From: Paracoccus seriniphilus
GTDB taxonomy: Bacteria > Pseudomonadota > Alphaproteobacteria > Rhodobacterales > Rhodobacteraceae
Reading direction: 5' to 3'
Assembly: GCF_028553745.1 (NCBI RefSeq)
Contig: NZ_CP067130.1
Span: 62,001 to 126,000, forward strand
Length of the DNA stretch: 64,000 nucleotides
Position numbers and translations under genes: made by a program. Under the pieces are notes generated by a model. That model was given only the letters and a program-made list of their open reading frames with translations. It was not told where the DNA came from and ran no database searches. Positions 28,054 through 36,407 of the stretch are shown one piece after another; the stretch's first letter is position 1, and the number at the start of each line of letters is the position of its first letter.

Positions 28054-28219
28054 CGGGGCGGCTCTGTCGCCGCAATATGACCAACCGACCTGCGCGGAAG
28101 TCGCCTGAAAAGGTGCCGCGCAGGTTTTCGCCGCGCGATCAACGCGCCCCGCGACCAAAGTCGACGCTGGCAAATCCTGACTTTGTGCTAACCTCTTCCC
28201 CCAAGGGGGAGAGGGCGCG

Positions 28220-29950
28220 ATGGCGAGAAGTCAGCATGTCGATGAGATCGAACAGGTTCTGGGCGGTGGCCAGACCGGGCGGGACAGCTTTGTCTCCGAA
28301 TCCTGGCGGCGCTGCGTCGAGTTGTATGGCATGGACCCGACGCGCCACGAACCCGCCCATATTGTGACCGAGGCAGAACTGCGCGACCATCGCATGCAGG
28401 CCGAACGGATGATCGGCGCGGCGCGCACCAGCATGCAAGCCTTGTTCCGGCAGGTCGCCGGGCAGAATTATGTCCTGCTGCTGACCGATGCGCAGGGGGT
28501 CTGCGTCGATTTCTTTGGCGACGATATGTTCATTGATGAGTTGCGCAAATCCGGTCTGTATCTGGGCGCGAACTGGTCCGAAAATCTGGCCGGAACCTGT
28601 GGCGTCGGGGCCTGTATCGTGACGCAGGAGCCGGTCACCATCCATCAGGACGATCATTTCGACAACGCACATACCACGCTCAGCTGCACGGCCGCGCCGA
28701 TCTTTGACAGTCTTGGCGCGCTGGCGGCGGTGCTGGATATTTCGCTTTTGCGATCGCCCTCGCTGAAACGCAGCCAGAATCTGGCGATGAGTCTGGTCAC
28801 CAATGCCGTCCGCCGGGTCGAGATGGCCAATCTGATGGCGGAAAGCCGCCGGGACTGGGTGCTGCGCCTGTCCGACAGCCCGGAATTTCTGGATGTCGAC
28901 CCTGAAACGGCCATCCGGCTGGATGGTTCGGGCCGGATTCTGGGCTATACGCGCGGCGCGCGGCGGTTGTTTCCCGAAGGTGGCCCGATCATCGGACGGC
29001 GCGTGGATGAGGCGCTTGGGCTGAGCGTGGACGATCTGCCCAATCTGATGCGCGACCGGCGCACCGAAGAACGGGTGATTGAAATGCGCGATGGCGGGGC
29101 GCTGTTTGGCCATGCCATTGCGCCCCAGGCCCCGCGCACCGCGCTGCGCCCACCCCGGCAGGGCGGCCCCATTGACGGGCTTTCGGGCAATGATCCGGTG
29201 ATGGCGCGGCTTCAGGCGCAGGCCGGAAAACTGGCCCCGACACAGGTGCCATTGCTGATCACCGGCGAAACCGGCACCGGCAAGACCAAGCTGGCCCGCG
29301 CGATTCACATGGTTGGCCGGTCCCGCGGTTTTCTGGCGCTGGATTGTGCCGGGTTGACGGTGGAGCGTCTGGACGAAGCCTGTCGCGATTTGAGCGGGCC
29401 GACAACGCTGTTGCTGCGTCGCATCGAAGAGCTGGAAGAGCGGGTCGCCGTGGCGCTGACCTCGGTTCTGGACGGGCAAAGCGATCTGCGACCGATCTCG
29501 ACCAGTTGCCTGAATGTCGGCACATTGGATCTGCCGCGCACGCTGATCCATCGCCTTGCCGGTGCGGTGCTGCATCTGCCGCCACTGCGCCAGCGGCAGG
29601 ATCTTGGCTGGCTGTTGGAACGCTTGTTGCGCCGCCGCGCCCCTGATGAGATTCGCCTGTCACCCTCGGCGCGTGCGACATTGCTGGGGCGGGACTGGCC
29701 GGGAAATCTGCGCGAGTTGGAGCAGGTGCTGGATGTGGCCATCGCCTTGTGTGATGGCGATGTGATCGATCAGCCGGACCTGCCGCCGCCGCTGGAAATG
29801 TCGCCGGACATGGGCGAGGCCGAAGAACCATTGGAACAGGTGATGGAGGCCTGTGGCTGGAACATGTCGCGTGCCGCACGCCGTCTGGGGGTCAATCGGT
29901 CAACCGTGTTGCGCCGTTTGCGCCGCGCCGGGTTGCGTTCTCCGGCCTGA
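28220..29950 (+). CDS. AcoR-like GAF / degenerate AAA+ / Fis-type regulator
   Basis: The 576-residue protein has an N-terminal region like acetoin regulators (SESWRRCVELYGMDPTRHEPAHIVTEAEL), a GAF domain around residues 75-200 with GANWSENLAGTCGVGACIVTQEP and HTTLSCTAAPIFD, then an AAA+ domain from about residue 320 and a C-terminal Fis helix-turn-helix (MSRAARRLGVNRSTVLRRLRRAG). Walker A, GETGTGKTKLA, is intact. The GAFTGA loop that touches sigma-54 is absent, and the Walker B acids are replaced (TTLLLRRIEELE instead of LFLDEI). It therefore cannot be a classical sigma-54 activator and probably works with another sigma factor or as a repressor. It precedes the monooxygenase and butanediol-dehydrogenase-like genes it likely controls. 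Confidence 0.85.
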   Translation: MARSQHVDEIEQVLGGGQTGRDSFVSESWRRCVELYGMDPTRHEPAHIVTEAELRDHRMQAERMIGAARTSMQALFRQVAGQNYVLLLTDAQGVCVDFFGDDMFIDELRKSGLYLGANWSENLAGTCGVGACIVTQEPVTIHQDDHFDNAHTTLSCTAAPIFDSLGALAAVLDISLLRSPSLKRSQNLAMSLVTNAVRRVEMANLMAESRRDWVLRLSDSPEFLDVDPETAIRLDGSGRILGYTRGARRLFPEGGPIIGRRVDEALGLSVDDLPNLMRDRRTEERVIEMRDGGALFGHAIAPQAPRTALRPPRQGGPIDGLSGNDPVMARLQAQAGKLAPTQVPLLITGETGTGKTKLARAIHMVGRSRGFLALDCAGLTVERLDEACRDLSGPTTLLLRRIEELEERVAVALTSVLDGQSDLRPISTSCLNVGTLDLPRTLIHRLAGAVLHLPPLRQRQDLGWLLERLLRRRAPDEIRLSPSARATLLGRDWPGNLRELEQVLDVAIALCDGDVIDQPDLPPPLEMSPDMGEAEEPLEQVMEACGWNMSRAARRLGVNRSTVLRRLRRAGLRSPA

Positions 29951-29953
29951 TCT

Positions 29954-29977
29954 GTTGCGCGGCGTTGCGTGGGCAAC
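29954..29977. promoter_or_regulatory. Candidate operator upstream of the flavin monooxygenase
   Basis: GTTGC-GTGG-GCAAC at 29964-29977 is a perfect inverted repeat, preceded by another GTTGCG half-site at 29954-29959. It sits 112 bp upstream of the monooxygenase start and 4 bp after the regulator stop, where the Fis-type regulator would be expected to bind. Confidence 0.4.
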
Positions 29978-30088
29978 ATGCCGCATTGCAGCACCGCTCT
30001 TTCAGGCGCATTGCTTGCGATATTGATGGATCGCGACTGTGACGCGCCGCGATACTCCACCCTGCAGAGGCTCAGAGGAGGAGAGACA

Positions 30089-31888
30089 ATGCTTGATTCA
30101 GCCGTGACCGCCCGCACGCAGCAGGTGCTGGATACGCTCAACACCGCGCTGGAGGCGGGGGATGTCGATGGCGCCAGTGCGCTGTTTGCCACCGACAGCT
30201 ATTGGCGCGACCTCGTGGCCGTCACATGGAACCTGAAAACGGTCGAAGGCCCCGGCGGTGTGGCCGATATGCTGAACCATCAGCTGACCCATACCCAACC
30301 CGGAAATTTCCAGATTCAGGATGGAGAGATGCCCGCCGAGGAGGGCGGCGTGATCACCGCCTGGCTGACATTCGAAACCAGGGCCGGACGTGGCTGGGGG
30401 CTGATGCGGCTGAAGGATGACCGGATCTGGACCTTGCTGACCGCATTGCAGGAACTGAAGGGCTACGAGGAAAACCGCGGCAAGCGCCGCCCGATGGGGG
30501 CCGAGCATGGCGCGAAAAAGAACCGCGCCAGCTGGAAGGAACGGCGTGAGGCCGAACAGGCCACGCTTGGCTATGATACCCAGCCTTACACGGTAATCGT
30601 CGGCGGCGGGCAGGGTGGTATCGCGCTGGGGGCGCGGATGCGGCAGTTGGGCGTGCCGACCATCGTTCTGGACAAGCATGACCGCCCCGGCGACCAGTGG
30701 CGCAGCCGCTACAAGTCGCTCTGCCTGCATGATCCGGTCTGGTATGACCACATGCCCTATCTGAAATTTCCCGACAACTGGCCGGTCTTTACCCCCAAGG
30801 ACAAGGTCGGTGACTGGCTGGAAATGTATACCAAGGTCATGGAGATCAACTATTGGACCCGCTCGACCGTCGAAAGCGCCAGCTTTGACGAGGCGACGGG
30901 CAAATGGACGGTCAATGTGATGCGCGATGGCGAACGCGTGGTGCTGCAACCGACGCAGCTGGTGCTGGCCACCGGCATGTCGGGCAAGCCGAACATGCCT
31001 GATTTCCCCGGCATGGACAGCTTCAAGGGGGAAATCCAGCATTCATCCCAGCATGAAGGCCCCGATGCCTGGAGCGGCAAGAAGGTGGTCGTGGTCGGCT
31101 CGAACAACTCGGCCCATGATATCTGCGCCGCCCTGTGGGAGGCCGATGCCGACGTCACCATGGTGCAGCGGTCCTCGACCCATATCGTCCGCTCGGACAG
31201 TCTGATGGAGATCGGGCTGGGCGGGCTTTACTCGGAAGACGCGGTGGCAAACGGGGTGACGACCGAAAAGGCCGACATGATCTTTGCCTCGCTGCCCTAT
31301 CGGATCATGCATGAATTCCAGATTCCGCTCTATGACCAGATGCGCGAACGCGATGCGGAATTCTATGCGGGGCTGGAAAAGGCCGGATTCGAACTGGACT
31401 GGGGCGATGACGGCTCGGGGCTGTTCATGAAATACCTGCGCCGTGGCTCGGGCTATTACATCGATGTGGGGGCCAGCCAGCTGATCATTGATGGCGAGGT
31501 CAAGCTGGCCAAAGGGCAGGTCGATCATTTCGAGGAAGACGCCGTGGTCCTGTCCGACGGCACCCGGCTGGAGGCGGATCTGGTGGTGATGGCCACGGGC
31601 TATGGCTCGATGAACGGATGGGCCGCCGATCTGATCAGCCAGGAGGTCGCCGACAAGGTCGGCAAGGTCTGGGGGCTTGGCTCGGACACGACCAAGGACC
31701 CCGGCCCATGGGAGGGAGAACAACGGAATATGTGGAAGCCGACCCAGCAAGAGAACCTGTGGTTCCATGGCGGCAATCTGCATCAGTCGCGCCATTACTC
31801 GCTATATCTGGCGCTGCAACTGAAGGCGCGGATGGAGGGGCTGGAAACCTCTGTCTACGGCTTGCAGGAGGTGCATCACCTCTCGTGA
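30089..31888 (+). CDS. Flavin-containing monooxygenase with N-terminal NTF2/SnoaL-like domain
   Basis: The 599-residue protein starts at the ATG at 30089 behind AGGAGGAGAG. Residues 1-125 form a SnoaL/NTF2-like domain (VLDTLNTALEAGDVDGASALFATDSYWRDLV). From about residue 165 comes an FAD-binding Rossmann motif, VIVGGGQGGIALGARM, then DKHDRPGDQWRSRYKSLCLHDPV, a monooxygenase-type FKGEIQHSSQ fingerprint, the NADPH motif VVVVGSNNSAHDI, and VMATGYG. These mark class B flavin monooxygenases (FMO/Baeyer-Villiger type), which insert oxygen next to ketones or on heteroatoms. With the next gene resembling butanediol dehydrogenase and an AcoR-like regulator, a C4 hydroxyketone or diol is a plausible substrate. 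That is inference. Confidence 0.85.
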   Translation: MLDSAVTARTQQVLDTLNTALEAGDVDGASALFATDSYWRDLVAVTWNLKTVEGPGGVADMLNHQLTHTQPGNFQIQDGEMPAEEGGVITAWLTFETRAGRGWGLMRLKDDRIWTLLTALQELKGYEENRGKRRPMGAEHGAKKNRASWKERREAEQATLGYDTQPYTVIVGGGQGGIALGARMRQLGVPTIVLDKHDRPGDQWRSRYKSLCLHDPVWYDHMPYLKFPDNWPVFTPKDKVGDWLEMYTKVMEINYWTRSTVESASFDEATGKWTVNVMRDGERVVLQPTQLVLATGMSGKPNMPDFPGMDSFKGEIQHSSQHEGPDAWSGKKVVVVGSNNSAHDICAALWEADADVTMVQRSSTHIVRSDSLMEIGLGGLYSEDAVANGVTTEKADMIFASLPYRIMHEFQIPLYDQMRERDAEFYAGLEKAGFELDWGDDGSGLFMKYLRRGSGYYIDVGASQLIIDGEVKLAKGQVDHFEEDAVVLSDGTRLEADLVVMATGYGSMNGWAADLISQEVADKVGKVWGLGSDTTKDPGPWEGEQRNMWKPTQQENLWFHGGNLHQSRHYSLYLALQLKARMEGLETSVYGLQEVHHLS

Positions 31889-31990
31889 CGCGACGGTCGC
31901 CCCGGATTATATTTGCGGGGCGTTTCATCCTGATCGACGGCGGTGCGGCCACTGGCGGCCGCCGTCAACCGAGCAAGGAAAGGAAAAGCC

Positions 31991-33043
31991 ATGAAAGCAG
32001 CCCGTTGGCATGGTGTGAAGGATATCCGGGTCGAAGATGTCGACAAGCCGGAACCCGGCCCCGGAGAGGTGCGGCTGAAGGTCGCATGGACCGGAATCTG
32101 CGGCAGCGACCTGCATGAATATCTGGCTGGTCCGATCTTTATTCCGGTGGCCGAAAATCACCCGCTCAGCCATGACAAGGCCCCCGTCACCATGGGGCAT
32201 GAATATTGCGGCACCGTGACCGGGTTGGGCGCGGGTGTTCAGGATCTGGCACTGGGGGACCGCGTGGCCATCGAGCCGATCTTTGCCTGTGGCACCTGTC
32301 CGGCCTGTCGCGACGGCAAATACAATCTGTGCGACAAGCTGGGCTTTGTCGGACTGTCGGGTGGCCATGGCGGCTTCGCGGCATTCTCGGTGGTGCCCGC
32401 CCGCATGGTGCACAAGATTCCCGACAGCCTGTCGCTGGAACAGGGTGCGCTGATCGAACCTTCGGCGGTGGCCCTGCATGCGGTTCGCCTGTCCAATATC
32501 AAGGCCGGAGATACGGCGGCGGTCTTCGGCGCCGGCCCGATCGGCTTGCTGGTGGTCGAGGCGCTGCGCGTGGCCGGGGCGGGTCAGATCCATGTGGTCG
32601 AACCCTCTGAAGTGCGGCGGAAAAAGGCGCTGGAGCTTGGCGCAAGCTCGGCGCTGGATCCAACGGAATGCGATGTCGTTTCGACGATCCGCGCGGCAAC
32701 GGGTGGTGTGCATGTTGCCTTCGAGGTGACTGGCGTGCCGCAGGTTCTGTCGCAATGTATCGACAGCACCCGCTATGACGGCCAGACGATGATCGTGTCG
32801 ATCTGGGAGAAAGAGGCCTCGTTCCAGCCCAATACGGTGGTGCTGAAGGAACGCGAGCTGAAAGGCTCGATCGCCTATCGCAATGTCTATCCCGCGGTCA
32901 TGGAACTGATGACCCAGGGCTATTTCAGCGCCGACAAGCTGGTCACCAAGCGCATTGATATCGACGATATCGTGGCCGAGGGGTTCGAGACGCTGGTTGC
33001 CGACAAATCCCAGGTCAAGATCCTTGTGAAAGCGCCAGACTGA
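31991..33043 (+). CDS. 2,3-butanediol dehydrogenase-like zinc dehydrogenase
   Basis: The 350-residue protein starts at the ATG at 31991, preceded by AAGGAAAGGAAAAG. It has the MDR zinc pattern: GICGSDLHEYLAGPIFIP, the catalytic zinc GHEYCG, structural zinc cysteines in CGTCPACRDGKYNLC, LIEPSAVALHAVR, and the NAD fold VFGAGPIGLLVVEALR. The MKAARWHGVKDIRVE beginning and HEYLAGPIFIP are characteristic of (R,R)-butanediol dehydrogenases, which oxidise 2,3-butanediol to acetoin with NAD. It is probably in one operon with the flavin monooxygenase. A strong bidirectional terminator follows. Confidence 0.86.
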   Translation: MKAARWHGVKDIRVEDVDKPEPGPGEVRLKVAWTGICGSDLHEYLAGPIFIPVAENHPLSHDKAPVTMGHEYCGTVTGLGAGVQDLALGDRVAIEPIFACGTCPACRDGKYNLCDKLGFVGLSGGHGGFAAFSVVPARMVHKIPDSLSLEQGALIEPSAVALHAVRLSNIKAGDTAAVFGAGPIGLLVVEALRVAGAGQIHVVEPSEVRRKKALELGASSALDPTECDVVSTIRAATGGVHVAFEVTGVPQVLSQCIDSTRYDGQTMIVSIWEKEASFQPNTVVLKERELKGSIAYRNVYPAVMELMTQGYFSADKLVTKRIDIDDIVAEGFETLVADKSQVKILVKAPD

Positions 33044-33060
33044 TCGGTCGGAAAGATATG

Positions 33061-33091
33061 GCCTGCCCCCGGATCGTCTCCGGGGGCAGGC
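33061..33091. terminator. Bidirectional stem-loop between bdh-like gene and lacI
   Basis: A perfect 12-bp stem (GCCTGCCCCCGG / CCGGGGGCAGGC) with the 7-base loop ATCGTCT lies between two convergent genes, 17 bp after one stop and 12 bp from the other. It should terminate both. Confidence 0.75.
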
Positions 33092-33103
33092 AATCGCGGC
33101 GGG

Positions 33104-34132
33104 CTATGCGCTGTTGCGTATGATCAGCTGGCCCTGGAATTGTCGGTCAAGGCAGGTTCCATCTGCATTTTCCAGAACATCGACAAGATAGTTTGACATG
33201 TCGGTCAGCGGCTGGCGATAGGTGGTCAGGCAATAGTTGGGGCTGGCCGCCTGAGGAATGTCGTCGAAACCGATGACGGCGACATCCTCGGGGACGCGCA
33301 GGCCAAGGCAATGGCGCAGGGTGTCGATGACACCCAGAGCAAGCGCATCATTCTCGCAGACGATGATATCGGGAAGATCGTCGCGCCGACGCGCCTTCAA
33401 TGTGTCCAGCGCGATATTCGCCGCAAGGGTGGCATCATAGCGGGGCACGGTGACGCTGTCGGGCGTCTGGGCGAAGCGGTCCTGCCAGATCGCTGCAAAG
33501 GTCTCTTTGCGCAGAAGATGCGCCGAAACGGTGGCCGGACCGGCGATATACAGCGGATTGCGATAGCCCCTTTCGATCACATAGGCGGTGATTTCGCGCG
33601 TGGCGGCCTCGTCATCGACGGCAATCGAGATGGTATCGGGATTCTGCGATTGCCGGGCAAAGATGATAAGTTTCTTGAAGCGGCGCGCGCGATGTGCCGT
33701 GGCAAGAACCTCGTCATCGAACTGGATGCCGATCAGGATCGTCGCATCGACACGACGCTGGCTGGCATTGAGCAGGGCGGGCTGGGTATCGTCGCGATCC
33801 AGCGTGTTGACCAGAAGCGTGTCCCAGCCGCGGCTGCGCAGGGCGCGGGTCAGGCGTTCAAGCATCACCAGCTTGTGCGGATTGGCAAAATCGTCGATCA
33901 GCAGCGCCACCAGATTTGACCGGGTCGAGGCCAGCGCCGCCGCACTGAGGTCGGGCACATAGCCAAGCGTCTGCGCCGCCGACATCACTTTCGCCCGTGT
34001 CTTGGGTGAAATCGACGCATCCTTCTTGAATGCGCGATTGACCGTCCATCTTGAAACGCCTGCCGAAGCAGCGACGTCATCAGCGGTTACATTGGCAAAA
34101 CTGTCAGATTTTGGCACTTGCGCGCTTTCCAT
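33104..34132 (-). CDS. LacI-family repressor of the inositol operon
   Basis: From the ATG at 34132 the protein is 342 residues; an in-frame TTG at 34150 is less likely. The helix-turn-helix and hinge are at the N-terminus (VTADDVAASAGVSRWTVNRAFKKDASISPKTRAKV) and the periplasmic-binding-like effector domain follows (LVALLIDDFANPHKL..., VIGFDDIPQAASP). The usual YxPNxxAR hinge reads YVPDLSAAAL. It is divergent from iolG, and two identical 14-bp palindromes lie in between, so it most likely represses the inositol genes until the inducer (an inositol catabolite) appears. The inducer is not visible from sequence. Confidence 0.85.
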   Translation of the reverse strand: MESAQVPKSDSFANVTADDVAASAGVSRWTVNRAFKKDASISPKTRAKVMSAAQTLGYVPDLSAAALASTRSNLVALLIDDFANPHKLVMLERLTRALRSRGWDTLLVNTLDRDDTQPALLNASQRRVDATILIGIQFDDEVLATAHRARRFKKLIIFARQSQNPDTISIAVDDEAATREITAYVIERGYRNPLYIAGPATVSAHLLRKETFAAIWQDRFAQTPDSVTVPRYDATLAANIALDTLKARRRDDLPDIIVCENDALALGVIDTLRHCLGLRVPEDVAVIGFDDIPQAASPNYCLTTYRQPLTDMSNYLVDVLENADGTCLDRQFQGQLIIRNSA

Positions 34133-34209
34133 TATTCGGTGGTGAGCCAATCGACCCGGTTCTTCCCAGCATCTAGCCTAATGGCTGCCGGGTGAAAATG
34201 CACCAAAAA

Positions 34210-34247
34210 TGCACGCGCGTGCAAAATTGTCTTGCACGCGCGTGCAA
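34210..34247. promoter_or_regulatory. Two identical palindromic LacI-type operators upstream of iolG
   Basis: TGCACGCGCGTGCA occurs at 34210-34223 and again at 34233-34246, the second extended to the 16-bp palindrome TTGCACGCGCGTGCAA (34232-34247). The centres are 23 bp apart, about two helical turns, so two repressor dimers can bind the same face. The second copy lies right after a plausible -35 box, TTGTCT, at 34227-34232. Confidence 0.85.
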
Positions 34248-34305
34248 AGAATGTATTTCTGTTGCTGCGGCGCGGGGAGTTCCGCCACGGATTCGGGAGG
34301 ACAGA

Positions 34306-35307
34306 ATGCTTAAGGTTGGTTTGTTGGGCGCCGGCAGGATCGGTCAGGTTCATGCGATGAATATCGCGGGAAACGTGCGTTCGACGCTGGTCGCGGTCTC
34401 GGACATGTATGAAGACGCCGCCCGAAAGCTGGCCGCCACACATGGCGCAGAGGCACGCAGTTCAGAGGCGATCCTGTCGGATCCCGAAATCGATGCGGTG
34501 CTGATTGCCACCTCGACCGACACCCATTCCGATCTGATCGAGGCTGCGGCCAAGGCAGGCAAGGCGGTGCTGTGCGAAAAGCCGGTCGATCTGTCGCTGG
34601 AACGCGCGCAGCAATGCCTGCGCAATGTCGCGGGAACGGGCAAGCCGGTGATGATCGGTTTCAACCGCCGCTTTGATCCCAATTTCGCCGCATTGAAGGC
34701 ATCAATGCAAAAGGGCGAGATCGGCAAGCCGGAATTGCTGTCGCTGACCTCCTTTGATCCGGCACCGCCTCCGGTTTCCTATATCAAGGTCTCGGGCGGG
34801 CTGTTCCGCGACATGATGATCCATGATTTCGACATGGCAAATTTCCTGATGGGCGAGGCGCCGGTGGCGCTGCGCGCGGTGGGCAGCAGCCTTGTCGATC
34901 CCGAAATCGGCGCTGCGGGCGATGTCGATACCGCCGTCGTGACGCTGACCTATGCCGATGGCCGTATCGCGGTGATCAAGAACAGCCGCCGCGCTGTTTA
35001 CGGCTATGACCAGCGGGTCGAGATGCTGGGCTCGGAAGGCCTGTTGCAGGCTGGAAACGTGCTGGAAAACACCGTGGTGCGTTCGACCGCGGATGGCGTG
35101 TTGTCAGGCAAGCCGACATATTTTTTCCTGGAACGCTACATGCCCGCCTATGCTGCCGAGTGGGAGGCCTTTCTGGCCGCCGCACTGGACGGGCAGGCGA
35201 TGCCGGTGACGCTGGAGGACGGCATTTCGGCGTTGGCCCTGGCCGAGGCCGCGACCGAATCCGCCAGAAGCGGTCAGGCTGTGGCGCTGAACGGACAAGC
35301 GAATTGA
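34306..35307 (+). CDS. iolG: Inositol 2-dehydrogenase
   Basis: The start is the ATG at 34306 behind GGGAGGACAGA, giving 333 residues; the open frame extends further up through the operators but cannot be coding there. The N-terminal Rossmann fold is VGLLGAGRIGQVHAMNI, the EKP motif with the catalytic lysine is CEKPVDLS near residue 97, and GGLFRDMMIHDFDMANFL supplies the catalytic aspartate and histidine. These are marks of GFO/IDH/MocA-family inositol dehydrogenases. It oxidises myo-inositol to scyllo-inosose with NAD, the first step of the pathway encoded downstream. Confidence 0.9.
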   Translation: MLKVGLLGAGRIGQVHAMNIAGNVRSTLVAVSDMYEDAARKLAATHGAEARSSEAILSDPEIDAVLIATSTDTHSDLIEAAAKAGKAVLCEKPVDLSLERAQQCLRNVAGTGKPVMIGFNRRFDPNFAALKASMQKGEIGKPELLSLTSFDPAPPPVSYIKVSGGLFRDMMIHDFDMANFLMGEAPVALRAVGSSLVDPEIGAAGDVDTAVVTLTYADGRIAVIKNSRRAVYGYDQRVEMLGSEGLLQAGNVLENTVVRSTADGVLSGKPTYFFLERYMPAYAAEWEAFLAAALDGQAMPVTLEDGISALALAEAATESARSGQAVALNGQAN

Positions 35308-35427
35308 CAGATCGTCGCGCCGGAGGAGACGGCGCGGCGGTCGTCATGACATCCGGCAGATCTTGATGCCGGAGCACGGGCAGGGCCAGCAGGGTCGCTG
35401 CATATGAACCCATAGGGAGGGTAAATC

Positions 35428-36348
35428 ATGAAGAAATTTCTTGCTTCGGTCGCTGCGGCCGCGGCCTTGACCGCGATGCCGGTCGCCGCAGCCGATATCA
35501 TTGTCGTCGCCCATGGTCAGGCCAATGATCCGTTCTGGTCGGTGGTCAAGAACGGCGTCCAGCAGGCGGGCGAGGATTCCGGCGCCAATGTCGAATTCCG
35601 GTCGCCCGAAACCTTCGACATGGTTCAGATGAGCCAGTTGATCGATGCCGCCGTGAACCAGGAGCCTGACGGGCTGGTCGTGTCGATCCCCGATGTCGAT
35701 GCGCTTGGTCCGTCAATCCGGCGCGCGGTCGAGGCCGGGATTCCGGTGATCTCGATGAACTCCGGTTCGGATGTTGCGCGCGAACTGGGCGCATTGCTGC
35801 ATGTCGGCCAGTCGGAATATGACGCAGGCAAGGCCGCAGGCGAGAAGCTGGCAGAAATGGGCGGCACCAAGGGCATCTGTGTCAACCACGAGGTGGGCAA
35901 TGTCTCGCTGGACCTGCGTTGTGACGGCTTTGCCGAGGGGTTCGGCCAGGAAGTGAACGTCATTCCGACGCAGAACGACCCGACCGAGGTTCAGTCCAAG
36001 GTCCGCGCGGCGCTGGAGTCCGATCCTGATGTGGATACGGTTCTGGGGCTGGGTGCCTCTCTGGTCGGTGAACCCGCCGTTGCCGCCGTCAAGGCGCTGG
36101 GTCGCGACGATGTTCTGGTCGCCAGCTTCGATTTGTCGGCGGGCTTTCTGCAATCGGTCGCCGATGGCGATGCGGCCTTCGCCATCGACCAGCAGCAGTT
36201 CCTGCAAGGTTATCTGCCGGTCATGTTCCTTGCGCTGAATGCCGAATACGGCCTGGTGCCGGGCGGTGATGTCGCCTCGGGGCCCAACCTGGTGACCAAG
36301 GAGGCCGCGGAGCAGGTCATCGAGCTGTCGGCTCAGGGCATCCGCTGA
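35428..36348 (+). CDS. Sugar (inositol) ABC transporter substrate-binding protein
   Basis: The 306-residue protein starts behind GGGAGGGTAAATC and has a signal peptide over residues 1-21 (FLASVAAAAALTAMPVAA). It belongs to the ribose/galactose-type periplasmic-binding family (Peripla_BP_4): IIVVAHGQANDPFWSVVKNGVQQAGED, IDAAVNQEPDGLVVSIPD, GIPVISMNSG. Placed between iolG and the rest of the iol genes with its permease and ATPase, it most likely binds myo-inositol in the periplasm. Confidence 0.87.
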   Translation: MKKFLASVAAAAALTAMPVAAADIIVVAHGQANDPFWSVVKNGVQQAGEDSGANVEFRSPETFDMVQMSQLIDAAVNQEPDGLVVSIPDVDALGPSIRRAVEAGIPVISMNSGSDVARELGALLHVGQSEYDAGKAAGEKLAEMGGTKGICVNHEVGNVSLDLRCDGFAEGFGQEVNVIPTQNDPTEVQSKVRAALESDPDVDTVLGLGASLVGEPAVAAVKALGRDDVLVASFDLSAGFLQSVADGDAAFAIDQQQFLQGYLPVMFLALNAEYGLVPGGDVASGPNLVTKEAAEQVIELSAQGIR

Positions 36349-36407
36349 TGTGAAACCCGAGGGGGCGCGCCTTTCTGCGCGACCTCTCATCCGAACCGGA
36401 GGTGACC

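Noticed and set aside
29950..30000. A possible -24/-12 (sigma-54) promoter upstream of the flavin monooxygenase.
   Set aside because: The best alignment (TGGG ... CCGC) misses most consensus bases and the neighbouring regulator lacks the sigma-54 contact loop.
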